Of a stretch of DNA of 64,000 nucleotides, positions 36,148 to 46,385 are shown in pieces; the first letter of the stretch is position 1; the number at the start of each line of letters is the position of its first letter. Both the position numbers and the translations under genes were made by a program. Origin of the DNA: Saccharomycodes ludwigii (lineage: Eukaryota > Ascomycota > Saccharomycetes > Saccharomycodales > Saccharomycodaceae); the NCBI RefSeq assembly GCF_020623625.1, contig NC_060202.1, positions 248,001-312,000 of the forward strand, read 5' to 3'. Under the pieces are notes generated by a model that saw only the letters and a program-made list of their open reading frames with translations, was not told the origin of the DNA and did no database searches.

Positions 36148-38109
36148 TCACATAGCATCCGCAGAATAATCTTTCTTACTCAACTTAGCTCTCAAAGTCT
36201 TACCATATTTATAAAATGCAAAAGGCAAAACAATCATGGCACTAGAGATAAAGGCTAGCAACCAAGAAGCCCAATGCAATTTCAACCTATGATACATTTG
36301 TGTGGTAAACAATGGAAAAGCAGCACCACCAGCAGATCTTAAAAAGACCTTGGTAGCCAAAGCACTGGAAGCATACACGGCGTAACAATCAATAATATAA
36401 TTATTTAAAGAATAATAAATTAAAACCATACCGAAACCAAATGGCAAACCACTAGAAGCCTGACCAACCCAAATGACATGTTTCTCAGCAGTGGCACCTA
36501 ACATCCACAATGCGATGGCAGCAAAAGGAGCGCCAATCATAGCACCCAATAATCTATCTTCTGGAGTAGGTTTTCTCTTTAATGTAACCTTAATATATTG
36601 ACTTTCACACCAGGAAGTGGTAAACAAGGCAAAAATAGCACCAATCAAAATTGGAATAAACATCAACCCAATCAAATTATCCTTGTAACCATGCAATTCA
36701 CCGAAAATAACGGGGTAAGCAAAGAAAAAAGCATACAATAGGGAATAAATCAAACAGACATAAAAGCACATCATATCCAAAACTGGTTCAGTAACTGCAA
36801 AATATAGTGGTCTGACAACACAAGTTTTCAACATTTCACTGATACTCATTCCCTGAGCTTCCTGCTCAGTCATGATCTTTGGATTACCAGTTTCTTTTCT
36901 CAATCTAGCAGCTCTGTTTTTCAAGATAACTGGTGCAAAAGTTTCTGGAATAAAGGCAACGATGATCCACATACCACCTGCAAAAGCCATATTAACCCAG
37001 AAAATCAAATCCATTCTACCGGTACTAACACTGATGAAACCATTGACCAACGGACCAAAAACTGGACCACAGTAAGGAGCAAAGGCAAAAAAGGCAATGG
37101 CCCTACCTCTGGTTTCTGTAGGAAACATATCGGCTAAAGAACCACCGACTAAACACAACCCAGAACTACTCCAGACACCACACAAAAATCTACACACACA
37201 CAACCCAGCAATGGTTGGTGATATAGCACAAGGAATATTGAAAATAACATACAACCCCATGGACACAAAGTAAGCCACACGTCTACCGTATAAATCACTG
37301 ACAGGAGACCATATCAATGGACCTAAAGAGAAACCAATAACCATCAAAGAACAGGTCAAAATGGCAACTTCTTGACCAACATGATATTTCTTTTCAACAG
37401 TACCCAAACCACCAGTAATACAAGCACTACCATAAGCAACGCAAATAACCAAAGTGGACAATATAATAGTGTAAACCCAACGCAAAGTCAAGTTCCAGTT
37501 ATGTGGATTCTCGGGATCGCCAGTAACAAATGTGACAAATTCAATTTCTGGATCGATTTCTGGTTCTTCGTTAGCATTTTTATCGTCACCATCGCCACTG
37601 ACATCGCCGACATCATCATCATCACCAGTACTATTTCTGCTCATTTGTCTTGTCCTGGTCCTAGTAATAGAGGTATTTGTTCTACCTATACTGTGCAAAG
37701 TGGCAACTGGGACCAACCCAGTTGGAGTTTCTAGTGTATATTCTTCAGGGAAAATTGCATTGAGTTGTGCGGTTGGAGCGTTGACATCGGGTATGGGTGC
37801 GTTTTTTGAAATACCCATGTCTTGCAAAGATTTGACAGTCTCAGTAGGAACTAGCCTCAAACTGTTGGTTTTTTTAGCCTTTGAATTCTCCTCTGGAACA
37901 TAAGACTGTGGTTGTTGGGTATATGAGTCAAAAGAATTAACGGAGGAAGCTTGATCATCGCTTAGGGAAGAGGCACTACCGCTGCTAGAACTACTTCTAG
38001 CACTATCTCTACTACCTCTTGCTTGCTTTTCGTTCTTAACTGGTGGTTTATTATCAGAACTCTTTTTAACAGGAGCTTTTTCAGCAACTGCGCTTTTTTT
38101 TTCAGACAT
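36148..38109 (-). CDS. Plasma-membrane polyamine transporter, MFS DHA1 family (TPO2/TPO3 type)
   Basis: A proton-coupled exporter predicted to move spermine and related polyamines. The 653 residues have a long Ser/Thr-rich cytosolic N-terminus (about 1-205), then NPHNWNLTLRW, the usual lead-in to DHA1 transporters, and 12 membrane helices. MFS motif A is visible as GPLIWSPVSDLYGRRVAYF between helices 2 and 3, and GPVFGPLVNGFIS-type motif C in helix 5. Neighbourhood identifies it as the single pre-duplication counterpart of TPO2 (YGR138C) and TPO3 (YPR156C). Relative to all neighbours its orientation is opposite to that in S. cerevisiae. Confidence 0.88.
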   Translation of the reverse strand: MSEKKSAVAEKAPVKKSSDNKPPVKNEKQARGSRDSARSSSSSGSASSLSDDQASSVNSFDSYTQQPQSYVPEENSKAKKTNSLRLVPTETVKSLQDMGISKNAPIPDVNAPTAQLNAIFPEEYTLETPTGLVPVATLHSIGRTNTSITRTRTRQMSRNSTGDDDDVGDVSGDGDDKNANEEPEIDPEIEFVTFVTGDPENPHNWNLTLRWVYTIILSTLVICVAYGSACITGGLGTVEKKYHVGQEVAILTCSLMVIGFSLGPLIWSPVSDLYGRRVAYFVSMGLYVIFNIPCAISPTIAGLCVCRFLCGVWSSSGLCLVGGSLADMFPTETRGRAIAFFAFAPYCGPVFGPLVNGFISVSTGRMDLIFWVNMAFAGGMWIIVAFIPETFAPVILKNRAARLRKETGNPKIMTEQEAQGMSISEMLKTCVVRPLYFAVTEPVLDMMCFYVCLIYSLLYAFFFAYPVIFGELHGYKDNLIGLMFIPILIGAIFALFTTSWCESQYIKVTLKRKPTPEDRLLGAMIGAPFAAIALWMLGATAEKHVIWVGQASSGLPFGFGMVLIYYSLNNYIIDCYAVYASSALATKVFLRSAGGAAFPLFTTQMYHRLKLHWASWLLAFISSAMIVLPFAFYKYGKTLRAKLSKKDYSADAM

Positions 38110-39440
38110 TAGTATTTGTATAATCCTACGCTGTTATTTTATAAAGTTATATGTCGTAACTAATTAAAGATAACTTTGACGGCTTATCTCTTTATGTCTC
38201 TTTTTATTTTTTTTTAATTTAATTGGGAAAAAGAATAACGTCGTAAGAACAAATTCGAAAACGAAAATAAAAATAAAAGAAGGTAAAGGTTGGAATTTAA
38301 AAAAAACAGATATAGAATAGGAAGAAGAAGATAAAAAAAAAAAAAAAAAAAAAAGAGGTTTACAATATCTTTTCCTTGTTTTGGTTTCTATTTATATATC
38401 AATAGCAATATTGGTAATAATAAAATATCAATAAAAAAATATATATATACCCTATTTTTCTCCTGTTTTGAGGGAAATTTGTATACTTTTTTAATTTTTT
38501 TTTTTATTTTTTTAATTTTTTTTTTAATTTTTTGGATTTTTTTTTGTTTTATATTTTTGTATTTTTTTATGTCTCATTTTTAGACATTTTTAGTTTTGGA
38601 AAAAAAGAAAAAGAAAAAGAAAAAGAAAGAATGAAATCAAGTTGTTCATAATTGGACATTTAAAAACGCTAAGAAATGGATAAAAATTAACTGCCTTTTA
38701 AAGTTTTGTTGAGTTAAAAAAAAAGGAAAGCGAATTGAATTGAATTAAATTAAATCTCTCTTTTATTTTTTTCTGTCTGTCTGTCCATTTGTTTGTTTAA
38801 CATCGTAGCAAAGTGTTATTTTTACTGCATTTTTTTTCTTTGCTTTGTATAAAATTCCTCAGAAATTTCTATTAAGAAAAAAAAAAAAAAAAAAAAATGA
38901 CTCAAAGAAAAAATACATTTTAATCTCACAATGTTCAAAACAAGATACAATTGTGTTGTATTTTACTGTAGGATAAAAAAGCCTGGATTCGTCCAAAATT
39001 ATTACTTAGATTTTCGGATGAATTCTCTTTTATATTTATACATAATAAAAAAAATAAAAATAAAAATGTATGTATATAATTACCCTAAATTGCCTTTGTT
39101 GTCTTTTTTTTAATGAAAATATTTCCCTTTATTAAATGACTTTTTCTTTTTACTTAGAGCAAATTGTCTATCTTATCCTGTAGGGACTTGCTATGAAAAA
39201 GAGATGCGCAGTCTTACTATTATTATTATTATTATTATGATATAATATTTTTAAAGACAAATAAAAACCTAAAAAAGAAAAGATTGAAAAGAAAAACAAA
39301 ATAATTTAATTACTTAAAATGGAAATAATGTAAACATACACACAATCTATCAACAAAGAGACATTTTTTTAATTAAATTCTCATTTCATCGTGTAAACAA
39401 TAATTTCACGCAAAAAAACAAACAAAAAAAAAAACACTCA

Positions 39441-39474
<34 letters not shown>

Positions 39475-39515
39475 CAAACAGCCTGTCCAAAATTTTGCCG
39501 CCGTTTTTATTGCTC

Positions 39516-39524
39516 GCTCATCGC
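39516..39524 (-). promoter_or_regulatory. Orphan PAC box (ribosome-biogenesis type)
   Basis: GCTCATCGC is the exact reverse complement of the PAC element GCGATGAGC. An RRPE-like AAAATTTT lies about 20 bases away. This pairing is typical of ribosome-biogenesis promoters (Dot6/Tod6, Stb3), yet neither neighbouring gene is of that class and both start about 1.4 kb away. Confidence 0.45.
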
Positions 39525-40774
39525 AAAGCCAAAGAAAAAAAAAAAGCTTCTTCATAAATAAAATAAAAATTCATACTATTTGATTCTTTTACTATATCCT
39601 TTTTTAGGTAGAATATAGTATAACTTTTTTTTTTTTTTGTTACATTGGGCCCTTGGGCAATCATATATCACTTGAAACGAACTAGCACCTTAATGTAAAT
39701 GCTAAATCAAACACAACTATTCAAGGCCGGAATAATTTTTGAATTATATCTATATGTGCTTTAGTCCGAATATTAAAAGGTTTTCAAGCATACGAATATT
39801 CCTATTATATTTTATTCGGCGGTACATTTAAAAAGAATAACAGTAGGAATAATAATCCACGTAAATGGTTTACTTGGTATTAATTACTTAAAACCCCGCC
39901 TTCCCCTATGCATGATAATATTATTAGGGATAAGGGGGGTTGTGAATTTCAAACTGTTTCTATTTCTTTATTATATATTATTTTTTACTTCTATAATTAT
40001 AACCGTCCGATGGATCAAATAGATAATATTCAAGTTTTTGAACTAATTTACATACTTATAATTAATATTATTGTAAAAACACACCCACAGAAACTGTAAT
40101 TTACTGAATAATTTGGAGTTCTTTTATTCTTGACCGTCTTTAATACAATAACTTATCGTACTAATATTGTTTCGATCTAGTAGAGCAAAAAAGAAAAAAA
40201 AAGAAAAAAAATTTACTACTATTGTCTATAAATATTTTCTTTTAAAATATAAAGAAATTATCTGAAATCTTTTTTTTTTTTGTTTAAAGCTTATGATAAT
40301 ATATTATAGGGGGAGATGTACTAGGTGTCAGACACTTATTAATAGTGGCTGTTAAAATTTGCTACATCTTGCAAAATAAGGCGGGAAAATAGGTTGGCAA
40401 AAGAACTACGGCTGTCTTTTTTAAATTTATAAATTATACGAATGGAAGAAAGAATAAATGTCCATTTGGTTACAGATAGCTAAATATGTTAGCGATGCCA
40501 TTATTTTGATTTGTCTAGTAAATTTAAGCGCTGATGTATTACTACGTTAGCATAAACAAAAAAAAAAAAAAAAAAATAAAAAAAAAATAACGCGGATAAA
40601 ATATACGACTAATGAATTCTACCAACTGCCATTTTTCCACGTGGTAAGTAAATAGCATATAATGTATATATATATTTTTATTTATATTTGTATCTCAAAT
40701 ATTAAAATTAGGTTTATGTCATTAAAAGAAACCCTATTAATCGGACTTTGTTTTTACTTTACTAAAACATACAA

Positions 40775-40788
40775 TACCCGGTTACCCG
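40775..40788 (+). promoter_or_regulatory. Double Reb1-type site upstream of NCA2
   Basis: TACCCGG is directly followed by TTACCCG, two tandem Reb1-like cores about 190-200 bases before the NCA2 ATG, a usual spacing for a general regulatory factor that sets a nucleosome-free promoter. Confidence 0.5.
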
Positions 40789-40977
40789 AAGCTTAGTTAA
40801 AAGTTAGCTTTTTTATTTAAAAAAAATAAAAAAAAAAATAAAAATAATAATAATAAAATTGCTCCTATCTTTTACCATGATTTAATCTTAACATGCAATA
40901 GAATTAAAGTATTAAATGTATACCCCGATAAAAAAAAAAATTAACCTGTTAAATTTAAAACAAAATAGATCATCAAT

Positions 40978-42789
40978 ATGATTTTTGAAAATTGCTTATT
41001 AACCGAACTTGTTAATTTGAACAATTCGCTAAATTTAATTTCACCAAATATTCCCTCCGTTAATAATGAAGGTGTTGCTACAATCAACGATTCACAAAGT
41101 GCTAACACTGTAGAGCTTTCTAGAAAATTGCTCGTGTTACAAGAAAATTTAGAATATTCAATTAAACAGGAACCTAAAGTTACTGCCGCTAGCAACAATA
41201 TTAGAAAAAACAGTTTTAATACCAACAGTGTAAATATTAAATCCATTATTAAAAATATTAATGCCCTACCCCATTTTCAATCATCTTCAGAATACAGTGA
41301 TATTTTAACTTGGTATTTGCAATTTTTGAAAGTTAGTTCTAATTTAAAAGTTGTTGAAGATGATTTATCATACTTTGAATCTTTGTTATCCAGCAAAAGA
41401 TGGCAGTTAATCTATAACATTCAAACTTTCCCCAGAAAACTCTATTTGGGTGCTTGCATTTTGCAAAAAACCATTAAAAAATCAGGTTTCAAAGATGGAA
41501 ACAACAGCAAATTAAGCGATCTGTTTAGTGTATCTAATTTCATGTCTATACCATTATGGGATGCTGAAAAGAATTTTTTACACAAATTCAATTTTAATCC
41601 ACATAGTCTACTAGAATCACCTAAATTGTTATTTTTAATCTTTAACAATTTATTAAATGGAGAAATTAAATCTACAATTGACAAATTAAACAAGCAAAAA
41701 CAGGAAATTTTGGTGACTTATGAAAATTTAATAAATCAATATGAAAATAAAAAATTTGAATCATCACTGGGAGAACCCAATATCAATGTTGATTTCGTCA
41801 ACAACGGCAAAAAATATGATTATTTAATTACCAAAAATTTGATAAGTTTACAACCAAGTACTTCCGAGAGATATTGGTTAACGTTAACAGTTGCCTTTTA
41901 CTATTTACCCTTTAAGATTATTGGTATATGGAAGAATAGAGTAATAATCTATAAATTTATTAAAACCGAAATGATTGATTTTACTAAAGGTTTGTTACTC
42001 AATTGGATATGGAATCCATTGGTACAGATATGGAATACGGTATCACATAGAGAGGATTCTTCAATGATGGTTTCTAACCCACAATCTTTAGCCAACGAAA
42101 ATAGCGCTTTACAAAAAATGATGGAAAATTATGTCAAACGTAATTCTTCAGATGTAGAATTTCCTGACAACCAAACTGCTTTGTATAATGATTTATTGGA
42201 AAAACATTTTTTGGATATTTATGAGTATCAATTACAAAGCCCTTGGAAGTATTTTTTCAACGGCCAACTAATCCAAAGCGGGTTGATATTAGTGCAAAGA
42301 GCTAAAGTTGAGGCTGGTGTTGCCTTGAATGGTATTGACAAATTATTACAATCACAGGAATTGGTTTTTGAATTTGCAGCTATCTCACCTGCCATATTAA
42401 TTTGCTACAGTTTGTATGGGGTTTTTATAAAACCTTTATTATTTAATGCGCCCATTAAAATTACCCAAACCTTATCAAACTTGTTTCTAGGGAAACAAAA
42501 GACATTAAACAAGAAAGATAAGATATTGAGTTATTACAATGGGTTGTTAAAATATTCCTATGACGAAAGTGAAGCTGCGGACAATAAAGACATTACCACT
42601 CTTATTAGTCAAAATTTTATTTATTTGTTAGATAATTTTGGTGAATTAGGATTAAAACTAATTCCAAAGGAAAGACTTGACGAATGGAGTCAAGATATTA
42701 TGATTATTTTCCATAATAGAAAAAACTCCAAAATTTTGGAAAAACAATTGAACAGAGTATACCAATCATATGGAAGATATTTCAATTGA
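40978..42789 (+). CDS. NCA2: Nca2-type mitochondrial protein for ATP synthase subunit 6/8 expression
   Basis: The 603-residue protein is close in length to S. cerevisiae Nca2 (616), an outer mitochondrial membrane protein that helps control the mitochondrial mRNA for Atp6 and Atp8. Two hydrophobic segments are visible, one after TSERYWLTL (about 295-315) and one around FAAISPAILICYSLYGVFI (about 463-485). The family's C-terminal region (LLQSQELVFEFAAI onward, ending in YQSYGRYFN) is present. The call also rests on position: between the TPO2/3 gene and LSB1/PIN3, as YPR155C in S. cerevisiae, and in the expected orientation. Confidence 0.88.
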   Translation: MIFENCLLTELVNLNNSLNLISPNIPSVNNEGVATINDSQSANTVELSRKLLVLQENLEYSIKQEPKVTAASNNIRKNSFNTNSVNIKSIIKNINALPHFQSSSEYSDILTWYLQFLKVSSNLKVVEDDLSYFESLLSSKRWQLIYNIQTFPRKLYLGACILQKTIKKSGFKDGNNSKLSDLFSVSNFMSIPLWDAEKNFLHKFNFNPHSLLESPKLLFLIFNNLLNGEIKSTIDKLNKQKQEILVTYENLINQYENKKFESSLGEPNINVDFVNNGKKYDYLITKNLISLQPSTSERYWLTLTVAFYYLPFKIIGIWKNRVIIYKFIKTEMIDFTKGLLLNWIWNPLVQIWNTVSHREDSSMMVSNPQSLANENSALQKMMENYVKRNSSDVEFPDNQTALYNDLLEKHFLDIYEYQLQSPWKYFFNGQLIQSGLILVQRAKVEAGVALNGIDKLLQSQELVFEFAAISPAILICYSLYGVFIKPLLFNAPIKITQTLSNLFLGKQKTLNKKDKILSYYNGLLKYSYDESEAADNKDITTLISQNFIYLLDNFGELGLKLIPKERLDEWSQDIMIIFHNRKNSKILEKQLNRVYQSYGRYFN

Positions 42790-43108
42790 TGTCATAACAT
42801 CATTTTACTTGTGTAAATATCCTTATATATAAAATATTATTCATTTTTTTATTTTTTTTATTTTTTTTTACTAGAGATGGAAAAAAAATTGGATCAGAAA
42901 AAAAAAGTGAATTAAAAAAACAACTATAAAGCATATATATATCCATATATATATTTATGCAAAATGAAAAACAAATGAAAAAAAAAAAAAAAAGAAAAGG
43001 ACAAAAACTAAAACCGTTAAATATTAATCTAAATGGCAGAAAACAAAAATTGAAAAAGAAAATAAAAAAAACATATGAAAAATGCCATTTCTCACTCCTC
43101 CCCCTTGC
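42790..43108. other. Convergent 3' region NCA2 / LSB1
   Basis: No gene. T runs, a (TA)n stretch near 42930-42957 and an A run near 42978-42992. Nothing else is seen. Confidence 0.5.
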
Positions 43109-43717
43109 TTAAAAGATACTGTTCACTAAATCTGAACCCATAGTAGCACCAGCACCAAAAATAGCAGCATTACCTAAACTACTACCAAATTTCTTCAAAG
43201 CGCTGTGATGATGTTCCTGAGGTGCTGGCTGGGCTACTGGCTGGGCTACTGGCTGGGCTACTGGCTGGGCTACTGGTTGTTGGACAACAACTGGTTGTTG
43301 AGGTTGTTGGTAATAACCAGTAAACTGTGGTGGAAAGGGTTGTTGGGACGAACCGCTGTATTGAGGAGCCGCAGCTGGGGTTGTAGCAGCAGATCTGGAA
43401 GCAGATGAGCCGCTGAAAGCAGGCTTGACGTAATTGCTTGGGAAAACACCAACTTTACCATCACATTTACCTTTATACCAGTCAGGACTAATTTTTTCCA
43501 AAACTTGAATTTTATCTCCTGGCTGCAAACTCAAATCACCATCTTGTTGAGCAGCAAATGGATAAATGGCTTCAACATACTCCAATACGGGAGAAGAAGA
43601 ATTAACTTTGTTTAATAGTTCTCTGAATTGACCATATAAATGATCATCAATAGCACCAGTCGATTTTAAACTGTCGATTTCTCTTTGAATAATGTTAACA
43701 GAATCTTGAGCTGACAT
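43109..43717 (-). CDS. Lsb1/Pin3-family SH3 protein (Las17-binding, prion-inducing type)
   Basis: An actin-patch regulator that binds the WASP homologue Las17; S. cerevisiae Pin3 (Lsb2) can also induce [PSI+]. The 202 residues hold an N-terminal helix, an SH3 domain (about 45-101: AIYPF, DLSLQPGD, SPDWYKGKCDGKVGVFPSNYV) and a Gln/Pro/Tyr-rich prion-like tail with a QPVA tetrapeptide repeat. The C-terminus (HHSALKKFGSSLGNAAIFGAGATMGSDLVNSIF) is the conserved Lsb1/Pin3 end. The PPxY ubiquitin-ligase motif of S. cerevisiae is not exact here (PPQFTGYY). One gene stands for the LSB1/PIN3 pair. Confidence 0.93.
   Translation of the reverse strand: MSAQDSVNIIQREIDSLKSTGAIDDHLYGQFRELLNKVNSSSPVLEYVEAIYPFAAQQDGDLSLQPGDKIQVLEKISPDWYKGKCDGKVGVFPSNYVKPAFSGSSASRSAATTPAAAPQYSGSSQQPFPPQFTGYYQQPQQPVVVQQPVAQPVAQPVAQPVAQPAPQEHHHSALKKFGSSLGNAAIFGAGATMGSDLVNSIF
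43222..43280 (-). repeat. 12-bp coding repeat (QPVA)n in the LSB1/PIN3 gene
   Basis: A 12-base unit (GGCTGGGCTACT on the plus strand) is repeated about four times in tandem and encodes the QPVA repeats of the prion-like tail. Length variation is likely. Confidence 0.85.
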
Positions 43718-44418
43718 TTTGGTTAGCTTGTGGTTTATTCTATAATTTTTATTTTTATTTTTATTTTTATTTGCACTCTTTTATTATATGACTATTTGCA
43801 AATGGTAATACCTTTTAAGGGTGTTAAGAAAAAAAAAAAAAAAAAAAAAAAAAGGAAAAAATAAAGAAATCAAAAAAGTGAAATATACGTATTAAAAAAA
43901 GCTTTTATATTTTTTAAGTTATAGTGTTGAAAATACAATACAGTTCTATTAATGACTTTTATTATTCTTATTATTTTTTTATTCCGAAACAGAAAACGAA
44001 AGAAGGTAAAAGAAAAAAAAAGTAAAAAAAGAAAAAAAAAAAAAAAAAAAAAAAAAAAGCCTCAAAACGAACTGAGCCTACTACGCCCATTTTGGATAAT
44101 GTTGAAAATAAAAATAAAAATTAAAAAATAAAAAATAAAAAATAAAATTAAAAATACTCTCCGAGATACAAATATACCGAAACAGCGTTTTTCTACTTAT
44201 ACCTTTTCGTTCTATCCGGGTAGTTACATCGAGTTATTATTATCCCGGGTTATATATCCATAACTGAAAAAAAAAAACCGCTATCCGAACATTGTTTATG
44301 TCGACCGACAATATCATCAACTAACAAGATCGTCTTCAATGAACTACATAAATTCAACTGTGAGTTACCTATTTAATAGTTAAATAATATTGATTGTAAA
44401 AAAAAAACTAATCACTTA
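43718..44418. other. LSB1/PIN3 promoter and MAY24 3' region
   Basis: No gene. (TTTTTA)n near 43745-43770, A runs near 43829-43853 and 44033-44058, and the motif ATCCGGGTA at 44214-44222 with CCCGGG near 44244. The word TTCCGAA at 43982-43988 recalls a CDEIII core but lacks the rest of a centromere. Confidence 0.5.
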
Positions 44419-44915
44419 CTATATAATTACTCCATAGATTCTATAACTAGTTAGTGCATTGAATAAAATTTGTACCACAGCCAAACTCAATGGTATCCAA
44501 GTGGACATCGAGAACAAGCCTGCTCTATATATAGCAGCGGTTAATAGTCCAATACATGTACCCGAAATTAAAGCTTGACAACCACCAACCAATAAATATA
44601 TAATAACCCACACTAATCCAACCCAAAATGATCTTCTGTGAGATATAACTGCAATTATGCCTGCTGCCAAATAAAATCCGGCAAAAAATATCAATGTCCA
44701 ATATAGGGTAAATTTCCATATATCTTCTGTGTAATATAAATAGGATACTGTATATTTCTTGTTATTGATAGGCCAATAGAGAGATGGAAAAGATGGAGTA
44801 ACATAACCTACGGGATAACCTTCATAAGTAACAAATGAACTATTACTATTGTTAGTATTACTTGATTGAAATGACCACAGTAAAAAATAAATACGTAAGT
44901 GTATACATACCCCAT
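44419..44915 (-). CDS. MAY24: May24/YPR153W-like four-helix membrane protein, spliced (exons 44419-44839 and 44911-44915)
   Basis: Exon 1 is five bases (ATGGG, 44915-44911) and exon 2 runs 44839-44419, giving 141 residues against 140 in S. cerevisiae YPR153W. The joined start reads M-G-S-F-V-T-Y-E-G-Y-P-V-G-Y, then PSFPSLYWPINN and about four membrane helices (WKFTLYWTLIFFAGFYLAAG; VGLVWVIIYLLVGGC; ISGTCIGLLTAAI; IPLSLAVVQILFNAL). Both splice sites and the branch point are consensus. The S. cerevisiae gene also has an intron near its start. Function is poorly known. It lies between LSB1/PIN3 and PRE9, as expected from YPR153W. Confidence 0.92.
44840..44910 (-). other. Spliceosomal intron of MAY24 (71 nt)
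   Basis: The 5' splice site is GTATGT (44910-44905), the branch point the perfect TACTAAC (44857-44851), and the 3' site TAATAG ending at 44840, 11 nt after the branch point. An earlier AG at 44847-44846 is too close to the branch and would bring in an in-frame stop. This is the only intron recognised in the window. Confidence 0.93.
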
Positions 44916-44916
44916 T

Positions 44917-44949
<33 letters not shown>

Positions 44950-45596
44950 TAGTTACTAATAGTTAGTCGTTACGCTATTGCCAATCACTATGATCTAATA
45001 TGTAAATGCAATAAAAATTATAAGCTTTATTATATACTATTATTTTTTTCCTGTGAATAATAAATGAATTCTGTCAGAGGCGGAGAAGAAAAGAAAAAAA
45101 AAATATTCTTGATACCTGTTTTACTAACAAATTTAACGTTTTTTTCTTTCTTTTTTTTTTAATTTACTACTTATAAAAATATATGCTAGAATATACCCCA
45201 CGCAAAACTGACCAATTCGGGTTTCGGACTTTAGACGTCGGAAATACACAAAAATCATTCGAAGTTTACTTTTAAAATAAAAAGAAGACATAAAATAAAA
45301 TCAAGATATTGATGAAATATTAAATATTATCTAATAGTTATTGAAATTTGATACTGTTTTTAATATGCCTATATTTAAAGATTGATTTTTCCAACAAGCT
45401 TCTGTTATATATATATATATATATATATAATTTTTTTTTTTAAAAAAAAACAAGCAAAAATAAATAAACAAGCTTCAATTACTTATATAAAAAAATCATT
45501 CGACGGCTTTCCTCTTTATCTTATTTTTTTTTTTTTTTTTTTTGGGCAGGTTTATTATTATAGTTTTATTCTAAAATTTTTATCTTCCTCCCTCTT
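44916..45596. other. MAY24 promoter and PRE9 3' region
   Basis: No gene. (TA)n directly upstream of the MAY24 ATG (44919-44942), (TA)n near 45408-45429, T runs near 45525-45543, and a short CGGGTTTCGGAC-type GC-rich spot near 45217. A 74-codon frame at 45382-45606 is not credible. Confidence 0.5.
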
Positions 45597-46385
45597 TTAC
45601 ATCTGAACGTCTTCTTGTTCATCATCATCACTATCATCATCATCATTTTTTGTTATACCCTTTTCCTTCAATAAAACCTCGATTTCAGCAGGCTTGTATA
45701 ATTTTTGTATAACTTTATTATTTTTTTCGTTTTTGGTGATTATAGCAAATTCCACTCTTTCGCTAGTTAAGATCGAACTGTCTGTAGTTTTAGACAAAAC
45801 TTTCAATGCTAAGCCTTTGGCGTCTTCTAAACTAATTTCATCTTTATAATCTAATTGTAGTAAAGTTTGAACAGCTGAAGTATTTGCACCAATACTGATA
45901 GCTTTCCATCCAGAATAATTCCCACTAGGATTAGAAGTATATAACTGAAATCCATATCTGTCATCATAACCAGCATAAATAAACGACACACCAAACGGTC
46001 TTAAACCACCATGTTGAGTATAGCCTTGTTTAATGTTGCTCATACGTCTAACTAAATTTTCTACAGGAATATCTTCGTTGTAAGTCTTTAGATATGTTTG
46101 AGCATAAGTTCTTGCAGTGCTAATTAAAGTCGCAGCGTCAGCGGTTAACCCTGCAACAGCCACTGCTATATTATCATTCAATTTATATAATTTTTCATTA
46201 GAAGTATCCTGTTCCAATAGTTTACTAGTCACTTTACGTTCAGCCGCCAATACAATTCCATCTTTAGCCATGATACCAATGGCAGTACCAGCATGTGATA
46301 TACTTTCTAAAGCATATTCTACTTGGTATAATCGACCTTCTGGAGAAAAGATTGTTGTTCTACTATCATATCTTCTGGATCCCAT
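45597..46385 (-). CDS. PRE9: 20S proteasome alpha-3 subunit
   Basis: A structural alpha-ring subunit of the 20S core. The 262 residues begin MGSRRYDSRTTIFSPEGRLYQVEYALES, the alpha-type signature, and match S. cerevisiae Pre9 (258) almost throughout, including DIKQGYTQHGGLRPFGVSF. As an alpha subunit it has no catalytic N-terminal threonine. The C-terminus is an acidic Asp/Glu tail, as in the family. A perfect PACE element lies about 191 bases upstream, so Rpn4 control is likely. Pre9 is the only non-essential 20S subunit in S. cerevisiae. Confidence 0.98.
   Translation of the reverse strand: MGSRRYDSRTTIFSPEGRLYQVEYALESISHAGTAIGIMAKDGIVLAAERKVTSKLLEQDTSNEKLYKLNDNIAVAVAGLTADAATLISTARTYAQTYLKTYNEDIPVENLVRRMSNIKQGYTQHGGLRPFGVSFIYAGYDDRYGFQLYTSNPSGNYSGWKAISIGANTSAVQTLLQLDYKDEISLEDAKGLALKVLSKTTDSSILTSERVEFAIITKNEKNNKVIQKLYKPAEIEVLLKEKGITKNDDDDSDDDEQEDVQM

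Larger units (their letters stand above)
38110..40977. other. 2.9 kb divergent gap TPO-like / NCA2
   Basis: No protein gene is supported; 60-63 codon frames at 38931-39113 and 39908-40099 look random. The first part (38110-38930) is A/T homopolymers. Listed separately are a PAC box (39516-39524) and a Reb1-type pair (40775-40788). Also present are a Tbf1-type ACCCTAA at 39082-39088 and AAAATTTT at about 39490-39497, next to GCCGCCG. The stretch 39620-40560 has mixed composition and no homology I recognise. An unannotated non-coding RNA is possible. Confidence 0.4.

Noticed and set aside
38931-40099. Small plus-strand frames of 60 and 63 codons in the TPO-NCA2 gap
   Set aside because: Random-looking Tyr/Ile/Lys composition, no leader context and no similarity to known small proteins.
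43982-43988. TTCCGAA, a possible CDEIII centromere core
   Set aside because: No CDEI-type RTCACRTG at the right distance and no proper CDEII-CDEIII arrangement; chance match in an LSB1 promoter.
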